A stretch of DNA of 50,351 bases from an uncultured Chitinophaga sp. (GTDB lineage Bacteria > Bacteroidota > Bacteroidia > Chitinophagales > Chitinophagaceae). The notes below the pieces were generated by a model. That model did no database searches. It was not told the origin of the DNA and saw only the letters and a program-made list of their open reading frames with translations. The stretch is from contig NZ_CALEJS010000018.1 of NCBI RefSeq assembly GCF_937898475.1, positions 1 to 50,351 on the forward strand, given 5' to 3'. A program made the translations under genes and the position numbers. Below are positions 32,893-41,262 of the stretch, piece by piece; the stretch's first letter is position 1, and each line of letters starts with the position of its first letter.

Positions 32893-33614
32893 ACTGTATT
32901 ATAGTAGATGATGAACCACTGGCAAGAGAAGAAATGCAGGCGCTGATCAAAGATGTTTCCAATATTGATATACTGGGAAAATTCTCCAATGCCCCAAGCG
33001 CACTAAACTTTTTAAAGGAGCATAATGTAGATCTTGTTTTTCTTGATATTCAAATGCCCAAGGTAACGGGGTTGGAATTTGCCTCACAATTGTCCGGGCA
33101 GACCCTTACTATCTTCACCACCGCCTATCCGCAGTATGCGCTGAAAAGCTATGAGCTGGATGCGATTGATTACCTCTTAAAGCCTGTAGAAAAGCACCGC
33201 CTGGAGAAAGCGATCAACAAAGCGCAGGTATACCAGAAGCTGTTGGCTGACAGCACCGCCAAAAGCACCATCGAAGCCAATACACCGGAGTTCCTGCTGG
33301 TTAAATCAGAGCGCCGGTTTCACAGGATCAATTTCAGCAGTATTGTTTATATTGAAGGGCTGAAAGACTATGTGGTAATATATACCGGTAATCAGAAACT
33401 GATCACCGCTATGAACCTGAAAACGATTCATCAGAAACTACCGCAACAGGTCTTTCTGCGGGTAAGTAAATCCTACGTGGTGAACATGCAGCATATTCAT
33501 TCTTTTGATCATCATAATATCTATATCGGTGATGCGGAGATACCACTGGGAGATGTATACAAAAAGGATTTCTTTATGACGTATTCAGGCGGGTCTTTAA
33601 ACCCGGATGACTGA
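32889..33614 (+). CDS. LytTR-family response regulator
   Basis: The 241-residue protein has a receiver domain (phosphoacceptor Asp53 in FLDIQMPK, acidic pair Asp7-Asp8) and a C-terminal LytTR DNA-binding domain (about 135-235; FLLVKSERRFHRINFSSIVYIEG, VSKSYVVNMQHI). It overlaps the kinase gene by 4 bases, indicating coupled translation. Its likely targets are the 21-bp-spaced boxes in the divergent promoter upstream of the kinase, giving autoregulation and control of the barrel protein. Confidence 0.93.
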   Translation: MNCIIVDDEPLAREEMQALIKDVSNIDILGKFSNAPSALNFLKEHNVDLVFLDIQMPKVTGLEFASQLSGQTLTIFTTAYPQYALKSYELDAIDYLLKPVEKHRLEKAINKAQVYQKLLADSTAKSTIEANTPEFLLVKSERRFHRINFSSIVYIEGLKDYVVIYTGNQKLITAMNLKTIHQKLPQQVFLRVSKSYVVNMQHIHSFDHHNIYIGDAEIPLGDVYKKDFFMTYSGGSLNPDD

Positions 33615-33651
33615 ATACCAACTTTGACAGCGCCATTTAACCTACAGCATC

Positions 33652-34551
33652 ATGCCAGGACCTTTATTCAGCAAACACACCCAGGGACTGATCAGCATCA
33701 TCTTTGTGATGATGATATGGGGCAGCTCTTTTACCGTTACCAAACTGGTAGTTACGGAAGTACCGCCCCATATCTTTGCAGGGATCCGCAACCTGATGGC
33801 TTGTGCGGCCCTGCTGCCCTTCTATATTGCAAGGCGGCGAAAAGTGAAAGGTCCGCTGCCGTATATGCGGCTCACCCTCATGGGACTAACAGGCACCACG
33901 TTGTACTACTATGTATTTAATACCGGTATGAAGTATGTGTCTGCCAGTACGGGGGCCCTTATTGAAGGACTGGTTCCAGTGGCCATTGCTATACCGGCGG
34001 CCATCCTGCTCAAAGAGCAGCTGGGCAAACGGGCGATTGCGGGGATTGTGTTGTCTGTTGCAGGTGTGATACTGGTGGGCTTTGTAGGCAACGGGGAGCA
34101 GTCTGGTAATGCCATGATGGGCAGTTTTCTGATCGTTGCGGCTGTACTGCTGTGGAGTGCGTATACTTTGCTTTCGCGCAGCCTGAAGGACACTGACACC
34201 GTGCTGATAACAACGGTAAGTACGTTTATTGGCACAGCATTATCGCTACCACTACCCGCATATGAGATCATCAGCGACGGCATGCCTGCTATTTCATGGA
34301 AGGCATGGGTGGGAATGGCAGGCCTGGCGATATTTGCATCTGCCGTAGCTTATTCTTTATACAATAAAGCGCTGGAAAGTCTGCCGGCGGCACAGGTGGG
34401 AAATTTTCTGAACCTTAACCCGGTGATTGGAGCGCTGGTGGCGTTCATTTTTTTGAAGGATAAGCTGACGGGGTTACAGCTGGCGGGCGGGGTGCTGGTA
34501 CTGGCGGGGATTTGGCTGAGCAGCAGGAAGGGGAGTAAAGAAGGGATGTAA
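33652..34551 (+). CDS. EamA/DMT-superfamily transporter
   Basis: The 299-residue protein has ten hydrophobic helices in two repeated EamA halves, with an N-terminal MIWGSSFTVTKL typical of the superfamily and a second-half end YNKALESLPAAQVGNFLNLNPVIG. It is a likely inner-membrane metabolite exporter of amino acids or related compounds. It lies 37 bases after the LytTR gene and may be read through from it. Confidence 0.9.
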   Translation: MPGPLFSKHTQGLISIIFVMMIWGSSFTVTKLVVTEVPPHIFAGIRNLMACAALLPFYIARRRKVKGPLPYMRLTLMGLTGTTLYYYVFNTGMKYVSASTGALIEGLVPVAIAIPAAILLKEQLGKRAIAGIVLSVAGVILVGFVGNGEQSGNAMMGSFLIVAAVLLWSAYTLLSRSLKDTDTVLITTVSTFIGTALSLPLPAYEIISDGMPAISWKAWVGMAGLAIFASAVAYSLYNKALESLPAAQVGNFLNLNPVIGALVAFIFLKDKLTGLQLAGGVLVLAGIWLSSRKGSKEGM

Positions 34552-34965
34552 GGTTGATTTAGACGCTATCCTCTAGTCCTCTTTAGGTTTCTTTATTCAC
34601 AGCGGACTTTCTTCAAGCACGTAAAACACTGTGCATATCTTCAAGCAACCATTTAAACTCTTTATTGCAGTAGTCCTGTCGTTTGATATTCTGAAACCGT
34701 TGAATACAGGCAGCTCTTTAATATTTGCTAAATCAGCTTGTCCTCCCTCAATAAAAGGTTGTTTCCATACTATACTAAACGCACCTTCCCTGTTATGCGC
34801 AAAGCCGGGTAGCTGACAGGTAGTACTAGGAAACAATAGGTATTATGTGGGTTGCATTGGGTGAGTGATACACAACCCCAATTTTCTAAAAATCAGTATT
34901 AAACTTTTTCAGGGCGACCATCGTTATACAATTTACCGGCGAATCGTAATAACAGTAACCCAGCC
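34552..34965. other. Gene-free stretch with possible gene remnant
   Basis: No convincing gene lies in these 414 bases. A minus-strand frame at 34597-34836 has coding-like content (for example EGGQADLANIKELPVFNGF) but no ATG and a stop just upstream of a TTG. It may be the relic of a lost gene. An overlapping plus-strand frame at 34631-34816 looks like its shadow. No terminator-like hairpin or repeat was seen. Confidence 0.4.
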
Positions 34966-35151
34966 ATGAATAATAAACACTTACTAAAATATGCGGCCAG
35001 TATAGGGTCTGGCCTTTTTCTCGCTGTTTTTGGTATCATTGCAACGGTAATGCTGAAACAAACTTATAGCGGGGAAACGGTGATAAAATGGATCATTGCA
35101 GGCATTTTGTTTGGGATATTTGCGTATTATTTCCTGCACAGACGGGATTGA
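34966..35151 (+). CDS. Small two-helix membrane protein, 61 residues
   Basis: The product has two hydrophobic helices (about 8-29 and 40-55) separated by a polar turn (KQTYSGETVIKW) and ends in FLHRRD. The basic end suggests both termini face the cytoplasm. I recognise no family. It stands alone upstream of the tRNA-Gln terminator. Confidence 0.6.
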   Translation: MNNKHLLKYAASIGSGLFLAVFGIIATVMLKQTYSGETVIKWIIAGILFGIFAYYFLHRRD

Positions 35152-35205
35152 ACAGTGTTGGTGGCGGCCTGACCTTACGTTGATGACTGATGTGCTGCCG
35201 GGCAA

Positions 35206-35240
35206 GAAAAAACCCGCTGAAACTTTCGTCTGCAGCGGGT
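35206..35240 (-). terminator. Intrinsic terminator of tRNA-Gln(UUG)
   Basis: On the minus strand an 8-bp stem (ACCCGCTG with CAGCGGGT) with a 13-nt loop is followed directly by six or seven T residues. It lies 45 bases downstream of the tRNA gene. Confidence 0.85.
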
Positions 35241-35284
35241 CTGAAATTCTTTAAAGTCATTAAGCTGATGGTTCAGCTTTTTTG

Positions 35285-35355
35285 TTGCCCGACCAGGATT
35301 CGAACCTAGACAAACAGAACCAAAATCTGTCGTACTACCATTATACTATCGGGCA
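35285..35355 (-). tRNA. tRNA-Gln (anticodon UUG)
   Basis: The 71-nt cloverleaf has acceptor stem TGCCCGA/TCGGGCA, anticodon stem ACAGA/TCTGT with loop TTTTGGT, so the anticodon is TTG, reading CAA (and CAG by wobble). The T arm is CTAGG/TTCGAAT/CCTGG. CCA is not encoded. It is nearly identical outside the anticodon loop and T arm to the tRNA-Gln(CUG) at 5607-5677. Confidence 0.95.
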
Positions 35356-35438
35356 CCATTGATTTGGGATGGCAAAATTAGGCTTTTTTTTATTACTTCA
35401 AAAAAATATACCTACTTTTTTTGAACACAGAAAATCAA

Positions 35439-36470
35439 TCATTTAGGTAACAACTGCACCACCTTATCCACTATTTTTTCGGGTCCCAGCTCCTCCATAC
35501 AGGCATGATCGCCCCGGAAACAGGGTTTATTGCCGAATACGGAACAGGGGCGGCAATAGAGGTCTATCTGCACGGCTCTGTCTATTGGCTGCCCGTAACC
35601 CATAAATCCTGCAAAAGGATGGGTAGCACCCCACACAGATACAACGGGAATACCGAACAGCGACGCCAGGTGCATGTTGGCAGAATCCATACTGATCATC
35701 AGGTGCAGCTGGCTGATGATGGCCAGCTCTTCTTCCAGCGAAAAACGGCCGGCTATCACGATGGCCTGCGGATACCGTTGCGCCAGCTCATTTAGTTGTG
35801 CTACCTCCTGCGCACCGCCTCCAAACAGCAGCAGTTTATGCTGCGGTTCCCGGCTGAGCATGGCCAAAACCTGTTCCATTTTTTCCAGTGGATATGTCTT
35901 TTCCCGATAGGTGGCAAAGGGCGCCACACCTATCCAGGTATCGGCGTTTTTAAGGCCCGTAACAGCAGTGATGCTATCACTTAATGGCAGGCGGATCACC
36001 TGTGCGGGGACAGCCGGCATATTGCACGAAAAGCCCAGCTGCCTGAAAACGGTGGCATAGCGTTCTATGGTAGTAGTGAGCGGCTGCAGTACTTTCTGTT
36101 CCTGGCGGGTGAGCGCTTTTTTACCGGCCCTCCCCTTATCAATGACAGCTACCGGCACTCCTTTCAGGCGAAAAAAGGTACGTACTATTTTAGCGCGCAG
36201 CACTTCATGCAGGTCGGCCACAGCTTCAATGTGATGTGCCCTGCTGATCTCACGGAACAGCCGGTATAAGCCGGGAAGGCCTTTATGCCTGCCCTTCAGG
36301 TCGGCCGGAAAAAAGGTGAGGCGGGGAATATCCTTACACAAGGCGCCCCAGTTTTTGTTGGATACAAAAACGATGTGCGTACCGGGATTTTCTGCCAGCA
36401 CCTGTTTCATAACAGGTATGGTCATGGCAGCGTCTCCCATTGCTGAAAAGCGGATGGCCAGTACCGTCAA
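35439..36470 (-). CDS. Glycosyltransferase family 9 (heptosyltransferase-like)
   Basis: The 343-residue GT-B enzyme has the N-terminal VLAIRFSAMGDAAMT loop and the C-terminal nucleotide-sugar site ISMDSANMHLASLFGIPVVSVWGATHP, as in ADP-heptose:LPS heptosyltransferases. It probably adds a sugar to lipopolysaccharide core on the cytoplasmic face. The start must be TTG at 36470, because the first ATG in frame falls within the conserved MGD motif. It begins 7 bases after the DUF4254 gene and is probably co-translated. A Cys-rich CRPCSVFGNKPCFRGDHAC tail segment is typical of this group. Confidence 0.9.
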   Translation of the reverse strand: MTVLAIRFSAMGDAAMTIPVMKQVLAENPGTHIVFVSNKNWGALCKDIPRLTFFPADLKGRHKGLPGLYRLFREISRAHHIEAVADLHEVLRAKIVRTFFRLKGVPVAVIDKGRAGKKALTRQEQKVLQPLTTTIERYATVFRQLGFSCNMPAVPAQVIRLPLSDSITAVTGLKNADTWIGVAPFATYREKTYPLEKMEQVLAMLSREPQHKLLLFGGGAQEVAQLNELAQRYPQAIVIAGRFSLEEELAIISQLHLMISMDSANMHLASLFGIPVVSVWGATHPFAGFMGYGQPIDRAVQIDLYCRPCSVFGNKPCFRGDHACMEELGPEKIVDKVVQLLPK

Positions 36471-36477
36471 GGTTTCT

Positions 36478-37083
36478 TTATTTTACTGTTTTGTATAGTA
36501 CCGGGTTCAGGAAAGGATCATTATACATTTTCATCTGCCTGTACACCTTCATGTATTTTTTTCCGGCGCTGATGTCTTCCAGCAGTTCTTCAATAGCAGT
36601 GCCCAGGTCTTTCTGTTGTACCAGCAGTACATCCAGCTTACGCTGACAGGCAGCGCGATGCGCGTCCGTAGCATCGGCACGATGCGCTTCCTCCTGCATG
36701 TGATAGATCTTCAGTGCGAGGATGGAGAGACGGTCCACTGCCCAGGCAGGGCTTTCGGTATTGATCCGGGCGTCCTGCTGTGGTGTTACCGATTGGTATT
36801 TCTCCAGGAAATAGCTGTCAATATACTCTACCACGTCTGTACGCTCCTGGTTGGAACGGTCTATCCAGCGTTTGATCTCCAGTGCCTTTACCGGGTCAAT
36901 GGCCGGGTCACGGACAATATCTTCCAGGTGCCATTGCACCGTGTCTATCCAGTTCTTCAGGTAGAGCAGGTGCTCTATGCTGTTCTTATCGTAAGGATTG
37001 GCAATCGGCTGATGTACATCATCGTGTACATGATAATCCTGTATGCTCTGGTTAAATACCTGGTTACATAATGCTGTGAACAT
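36478..37083 (-). CDS. DUF4254 protein
   Basis: The 201-residue all-helical protein matches the DUF4254 pattern, with NPYDKNSIEHLLYLKNWIDTVQWHLEDIVRDP and RWIDRSNQERTDVVEYID as recognisable stretches. It often occurs next to GT9 glycosyltransferases in Bacteroidota, as here, so a role in envelope glycan synthesis is likely. The reaction is unknown. The ATG at 37083 was chosen; the longer frame adds 34 atypical residues crossing the promoter region. Confidence 0.85.
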   Translation of the reverse strand: MFTALCNQVFNQSIQDYHVHDDVHQPIANPYDKNSIEHLLYLKNWIDTVQWHLEDIVRDPAIDPVKALEIKRWIDRSNQERTDVVEYIDSYFLEKYQSVTPQQDARINTESPAWAVDRLSILALKIYHMQEEAHRADATDAHRAACQRKLDVLLVQQKDLGTAIEELLEDISAGKKYMKVYRQMKMYNDPFLNPVLYKTVK

Positions 37084-37158
37084 AGAACAAATGTATATAA
37101 AAGAACCTATCGTACAAAGAACGCGCCATCCCCCTGCCAGGCTTTCCTTAACATTGAA

Positions 37159-37176
37159 GTAACATACACGTGTTAC
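37159..37176. promoter_or_regulatory. Palindrome in the DUF4254/sigma divergent promoter
   Basis: GTAACA and TGTTAC flank a 6-base centre (TACACG) in the 125-bp gap between divergent DUF4254 and ECF sigma genes. The symmetry suggests an operator for a dimeric regulator. No known motif is claimed. Confidence 0.35.
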
Positions 37177-37208
37177 ATTTAACATCGCAAATCGCTAATG
37201 CATAATCT

Positions 37209-37742
37209 ATGTCTGATAACCCGTCAAAAGCGCTTTTCCAGCAGTTGTTCGGGGCGAACCGGGATAAGGTGTTCAGGTTTGCCTATAAACTTACGGAAGA
37301 TGTTGCCCGTGCAGAGGAGATCACCCAGCAGTGCTTCGTCAGACTTTGGGAAAACATCCACAAGGTGCAGGAGGGGCAGGATGTTTTTCCACTGTTGTTC
37401 GTGCTTACCAAAAACATCGTGGTAGACCAGACCCGTAAACTGTACCGGGAGAAACAAACACTGGCGCAGCTATCTTCCAGCCAGTCTTCTGCTGCCCCCG
37501 AAAACAAGGAGGAACAACAGCTGATGCGCAAAGAATTCTGGCAACAGGTGCAGAAAGTAGTGGACAAAATGCCGGAACAAAGGCGGAATGTGTACCTGCT
37601 GAGCCGGGATAAAGGCTGTAGCCATAAAGAGATTGCACAACAGCTGAGCCTATCCCCCACCACTGTCAGAAACCACCTGCATCTTGCCCTACAATTCATC
37701 CGCAGGGAAATGATGGCACATTACGATATAGAAGTTAAATAA
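37209..37742 (+). CDS. ECF RNA polymerase sigma-70 factor (FecI-like)
   Basis: The 177-residue protein has sigma region 2 (about 14-80; KVFRFAYKLTEDVARAEEITQQCFVRLWEN) and region 4 (about 115-170; MPEQRRNVYLLSRDKGCSHKEIAQQLSLSPTTVRNHLHLALQFIR). It is of the Bacteroidota FecI type that pairs with a FecR anti-sigma factor and a TonB receptor. The fecR at 39541-40506 is broken and faces the other way, so this sigma factor may lack its own anti-sigma. It is 6 bases before a truncated peptidase gene. Confidence 0.92.
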   Translation: MSDNPSKALFQQLFGANRDKVFRFAYKLTEDVARAEEITQQCFVRLWENIHKVQEGQDVFPLLFVLTKNIVVDQTRKLYREKQTLAQLSSSQSSAAPENKEEQQLMRKEFWQQVQKVVDKMPEQRRNVYLLSRDKGCSHKEIAQQLSLSPTTVRNHLHLALQFIRREMMAHYDIEVK

Positions 37743-37748
37743 TCCGTT

Positions 37749-38210
37749 ATGTTCTACCCCCACCGCATGTATAAATTATTCATTGCCTTTGTATGCCTGG
37801 CGATGATCGGCGCCTGCAGTAAAAAAGATGATCCCGCTCCGCCTGCGCCCACCGGTCCGCTTACGCAACAGGAGATCAACAACTGGATACTGGACAGTAT
37901 GCGGTATTTCTATTTGTGGAACAGCGCACTGCCTGCTGCAGCCGATACACAGCTATCTGCCGCAGCGTTCTTTAACAGCCTGAAACACCAGGACGACCGT
38001 TTCTCTTTTTTGTATAATCCTGCTGATCATTCCACCTATCCCCGCTATATGCTGTACAATTACGGGATAGACTTCAGCGTGATCAACTGGCCAGCGGCCG
38101 CCGGCGGCGCCATCGGGGTAATAAAACTTGTATTGCCGAACTCCCCTGCCAATCATCAGGCCGGGCTGCAACGCGGCATGTATTTTACTACAGGCCCCAG
38201 TTATTGCTGA
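37749..38210 (+). pseudogene. S41-family peptidase, 3'-truncated
   Basis: The frame encodes a lipoprotein signal (IGACSKK; a second start at 37767 gives a normal signal length). It continues with the N-terminal domain of Bacteroidota S41 peptidases (INNWILDSMRYFYLWN ... DDRFSFLYNPADH ... GVIKLVLPNSPANHQAGLQRG), up to the PDZ-like region. After GMYFT, near 38,190, the homology stops and the frame ends in GPSYC. The whole catalytic domain with its Ser-Lys pair is missing, so the product cannot be an active protease. The opposite strand carries a truncated TonB receptor ending at the same place. Confidence 0.8.
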
Positions 38211-39441
38211 ATGCATTGCCGTCTTTAGCGCCTGCGGCTGCAAACTTTGCCCGCACATCACTTTCATTTTTCCAGCCGAGTGATCCCATTAGTTTGCGAT
38301 GATCGGAGATGCGCCCGGAATATGCTTTGCCTTCCAGTTTAAGGGAAAGAAAATCCTTGCCGGTGGTTTTGTCATTATAACTACCGCCTACGCTTATATT
38401 CAGAAAGTTTGCGGCAGGAATGTCCAGCGTGTTCACTTCTACCAGACCTCCGCCAAATTCTGCACTGCGGTCGGGTGTGATCGTTTTTACGACCACTACA
38501 TTCTCTACGATATTGGAGGGAATGATATCAAAGCTGAAGTTCTTACGATTCAGCTCTGTACTGGGCATGATCTGCCCGTTCAGTACCGCCTGGTTGTAAC
38601 GTTCGCTTAAGCCGCGAACTACCACATATTTATTATCCATGGTAGACAGGCCGCTTACCCGCTTTAGTACTTCACCGATATTCTTATCCGGTGTGCGGCT
38701 TATCTGCCCGGCACTGATACCGTCTGAGATCACTGCACTGTTTTTCTGCAGTGCATATAAGCCTTCTACAGAAGTGCGTTTATAGCTCGCCGTTACCGTT
38801 ACTTCCTTCAGCCGGGAACCGCTGCTTTTCATCACAACATCCAGCGGGGTAAAGCCTTTTTCTTTTACCACCACTTCTGTTACCTTACGGGTATCATAGG
38901 AAATATAGCTGAAGGTAAGTGTATATACACCCGGAGGCAGCAACAGCTCATAGGTGCCATCCACATTGGTAAGCGTTCCTTTTCCTTCCTGCACCTGTAT
39001 GGTAACACCTGGCAATGGTTCATTCCTGGCATCTACCACTTTACCACTGATACGTCCGTTCTCTTCTGCCGCTACACGTTCCTGTTTACCCTTGCGCAGG
39101 GCGATGGTATTGTTTGAATAGCTGATGTCAATGGGTGTGTACCTGTCGAGCAGGGCTAATACTTCCCCTAATGTATTGTTCGCAGATCTTATTCCCTCTA
39201 CTTTGCACCGGGCCAGGTACTCAGGATCATATATAAAAGTATAACCGGTTTGTTGCTCAAGATGCTTTACCACAGCGGCAGCTGTAGTATGTTGCATATT
39301 TACTGTCACCTTGTCTTTAAGTCCCTGGTACAATTGTGCCGCCAGTACCATGGGATGCCATCCCCAGAGAAAACATAACAAGGATACCAGCCATCATTGT
39401 AAAGTACCCCTGTAAAAAAATCTGTTTGTAGATTTTTGCAT
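38188..39441 (-). pseudogene. STN-domain TonB-dependent receptor, doubly broken
   Basis: From ATG at 39441 the frame reads MQKSTNRFFYRGTLQ, then TGA (39394-39396), then continues in the same frame with the rest of the signal peptide (WLVSLLCFLWGW ... VLAAQ). After this come an STN (secretin/TonB short) domain, a carboxypeptidase-like regulatory domain (ISGKVVDARNEPLPGVTIQVQ), a TonB plug (VLKRVSGLSTMDNKYVVVRGL) and the start of the barrel. It stops near 38,190 after SNNWGL. About two thirds of the beta-barrel is gone. These receptors take up siderophores or glycans and are controlled by FecR and an ECF sigma. The product is not expected to work. Confidence 0.85.
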
Positions 39442-39479
39442 ACTTTTGAATTGCTTTTAGTTAAAAATGAATATCTGAT

Positions 39480-39526
39480 CCCGGATGTATATCCGGGTGA
39501 AAAGCACTGCTTTTTGCGGTGCTTTT
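39480..39526. terminator. Two adjacent hairpins between fecR and the TonB receptor
   Basis: CCCGGAT/ATCCGGG (39480-39497) closes a 4-base loop. Next to it AAAAGCACTGC/GCGGTGCTTTT (39500-39526), with one wobble pair, closes a TTTTT loop. The second has T-runs at its ends and could attenuate receptor synthesis relative to fecR. Confidence 0.6.
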
Positions 39527-39540
39527 ATCTTCTGGTATGT

Positions 39541-40506
39541 TCAGTGATCACTGTCTGCTACATAGATGCTGCTGCCTGTTTTTGTATAGGAAAAGCCGTG
39601 TACATATTGCAACGTGGCCAGCACGTGGTCGAGGGTTTCATTTGCAGTAAATGAGCCTGTTACTTTTCTTTTTGCCAGTTGCCTGTTTTCAAGAATAATC
39701 CTGCAATCATAACGGCTTTGCAGTTTGGCAAAAGCATCGTCAAGGGTGGTATTTTCAAATATGAGTTTACCGTTTTTCCAGTCCAGCACTTCCGGTGTAT
39801 TAAAGCGAACAACAGGCGAAAGGGCGCTGTCCTTCCTGTACAGTAACATCTGCCCTGGGGTCAGCACACAGGCAAATGCAGCTGTGCGTATGGTCACCTT
39901 ACCGCTTACCAGGCTAACGGCAATGCTACCGTCGGCTTAATTATCGGTGGCGATGTTAAAAGAAGTTCCCAGCGCAGTGGTAGCCAGATTGCCCACATGT
40001 ACGCTGAAGGGTCGTTCATCGTCTTTAGCTGCTTCAAAGTAAGCCTCCTCTTTCAGCCACAGATCACGGGTAGTGTCATTATAGTGGTTGTTATAAGCAA
40101 GCGCTGCACGGGCGTTCAGCCATATTCTTGAACCCTCAGGCATAGACACCAGGTGAATATTATTACCGGCATTATAAATAGTATCCCACTGCACGGCAGC
40201 ATGCTTTAACGGCAGGCCTCCGCGTTGAGACTGCCACCACCAGGCGCCCGCGCTTATCAGCACCAGTATAACCGCCGCGGCGCTATACCAGCGCCCATAT
40301 GCGTTTCGTATTGTCGGGCGCGGCGGTAATGATGCAGGCACTTCTGCAGTTACAGCTTCCCGTGTTACCTGTTCCCAGCCAGCCATTAAGAAAGCATCAA
40401 GCGCCGGGGAAGCATCCTGCGAAAGGTAATTCTCCACAAGTGCAGCTTCTTCGGGCGTACAGGCGCCTTTAAAGTATTTTTCCAGTAAGTGATTATCCAC
40501 ATCCAT
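39541..40506 (-). pseudogene. FecR-family anti-sigma factor with one in-frame stop
   Basis: The frame from ATG 40506 encodes a cytoplasmic sigma-binding part (LLEKYFKGACTPEEAALVENYLSQ), a membrane helix (YSAAAVILVLISAGAWWW) and the FecR periplasmic domain (SMPEGSRIWLNARAALAYNNHY ... GTSFNIATDN). It meets TAA at 39937-39939. The same frame then continues without another stop through VSLVSGKVTIRTAAF to the normal FecR C-terminus (FTANETLDHVLATLQYVHGFSY). A single base change, for example AAA to TAA, explains this. The 189-residue product would keep the sigma-binding and membrane parts. Confidence 0.88.
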
Positions 40507-40651
40507 GATTTCTTTATTGCAGCACGGACATTAGCCGGGCAACGTACTGAAAGAGTACGCCTGGTAAAAAGAGAGATACCAGGTGGATCACCTGAGTTTA
40601 CAATTTATTAATACTGCGGGGGAATTGCGCTGTCGCTGAGGGCCAACAAAA

Positions 40652-40677
40652 AAGCGTAAGGTAGATACCTTACGCTT
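40652..40677 (-). terminator. Terminator-like hairpin upstream of fecR
   Basis: Eleven perfect base pairs, AAGCGTAAGGT with ACCTTACGCTT, close a 4-base loop (AGAT). On the minus strand a run of six T follows. It would end transcripts coming from the right, yet no intact gene lies between it and the permease, which has its own end structure. Confidence 0.75.
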
Positions 40678-41044
40678 ATTGTAAAAGATTGTCATGTGAA
40701 TGTTCGAGAATGCAAATCGTGTAGGCTTTTAATGGTTATATTGGGGCTAGTACCTTCATATTTTAACCACCTAGTTTATAAGTTTTAATATTATTAATAA
40801 CGTATGCAAATAGTAATGCCGTTAAGCATCAGATATTGGCATAGTTGATTTTATGTCTTCTGTTAATGTTGTTGAATGTGTGATATGATCAGATATACCC
40901 AGGAAGCACAAATTGTCATGGCATAGCACTTCAAGCTGGCGACGGGTTTTCTTTTCATACGTGTGTTAATATCCAGGGTTACTCACGTCAACTTCTTACG
41001 GGTTCCTAACACTGTTGTATGTGCAAATTACGCTACTCCACTGT

Positions 41045-41070
41045 AAAAACTACCGCAGTAGGTAGTTTTT
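41045..41070. terminator. Terminator-like hairpin
   Basis: Ten base pairs, AAAAACTACC with GGTAGTTTTT, close a 6-base loop; both strands have T-runs. No intact gene precedes it on either strand for several hundred bases. Confidence 0.7.
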
Positions 41071-41200
41071 TGTGGGATTATCGCTACAACTTTTGTGTTA
41101 AAACTGGTACGTTTTTGTCCAATTTAGCGAAGAATGGGCGGAAGGCAGAGATAAATCGATCACATATTGATGCAGGAATGGGATGGCAATCACTAATAAG

Positions 41201-41243
41201 CATACACCCCCTTCAAAGACGTCATCCTTAAAGGGGGTGTATG
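41201..41243. terminator. Hairpin at the end of the APC permease gene
   Basis: Thirteen perfect base pairs, CATACACCCCCTT with AAGGGGGTGTATG, close a 17-base loop, 20 bases after the permease stop on the minus strand. There is no strong T-run, so it may be a 3'-end stabiliser as well as a terminator. Confidence 0.6.
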
Positions 41244-41262
41244 ATCATATCCGCTAAAACGT

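Larger units (their letters stand above)
40507..41262. other. 756-base gene-free, AT-rich stretch with several hairpins
   Basis: No credible gene is seen. Next to fecR, two small hairpins (40543-40559 and 40560-40583) may belong to its leader. Three terminator-like hairpins follow (listed separately). A plus-strand frame at 41019-41231 contains one of these terminators and is not a likely gene. The expected sigma gene upstream of fecR is absent here. Confidence 0.6.

Noticed and set aside
38188..39381. TonB receptor as a complete gene starting at TTG 39381
   Set aside because: That start cuts the signal peptide in half. The in-frame ATG at 39441 and the TGA between show a broken gene instead, and the barrel is missing at the 3' end.
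41019..41231. 70-codon plus-strand frame near the permease
   Set aside because: A strong terminator-like hairpin (41045-41070) lies inside it and its product has no recognisable features.
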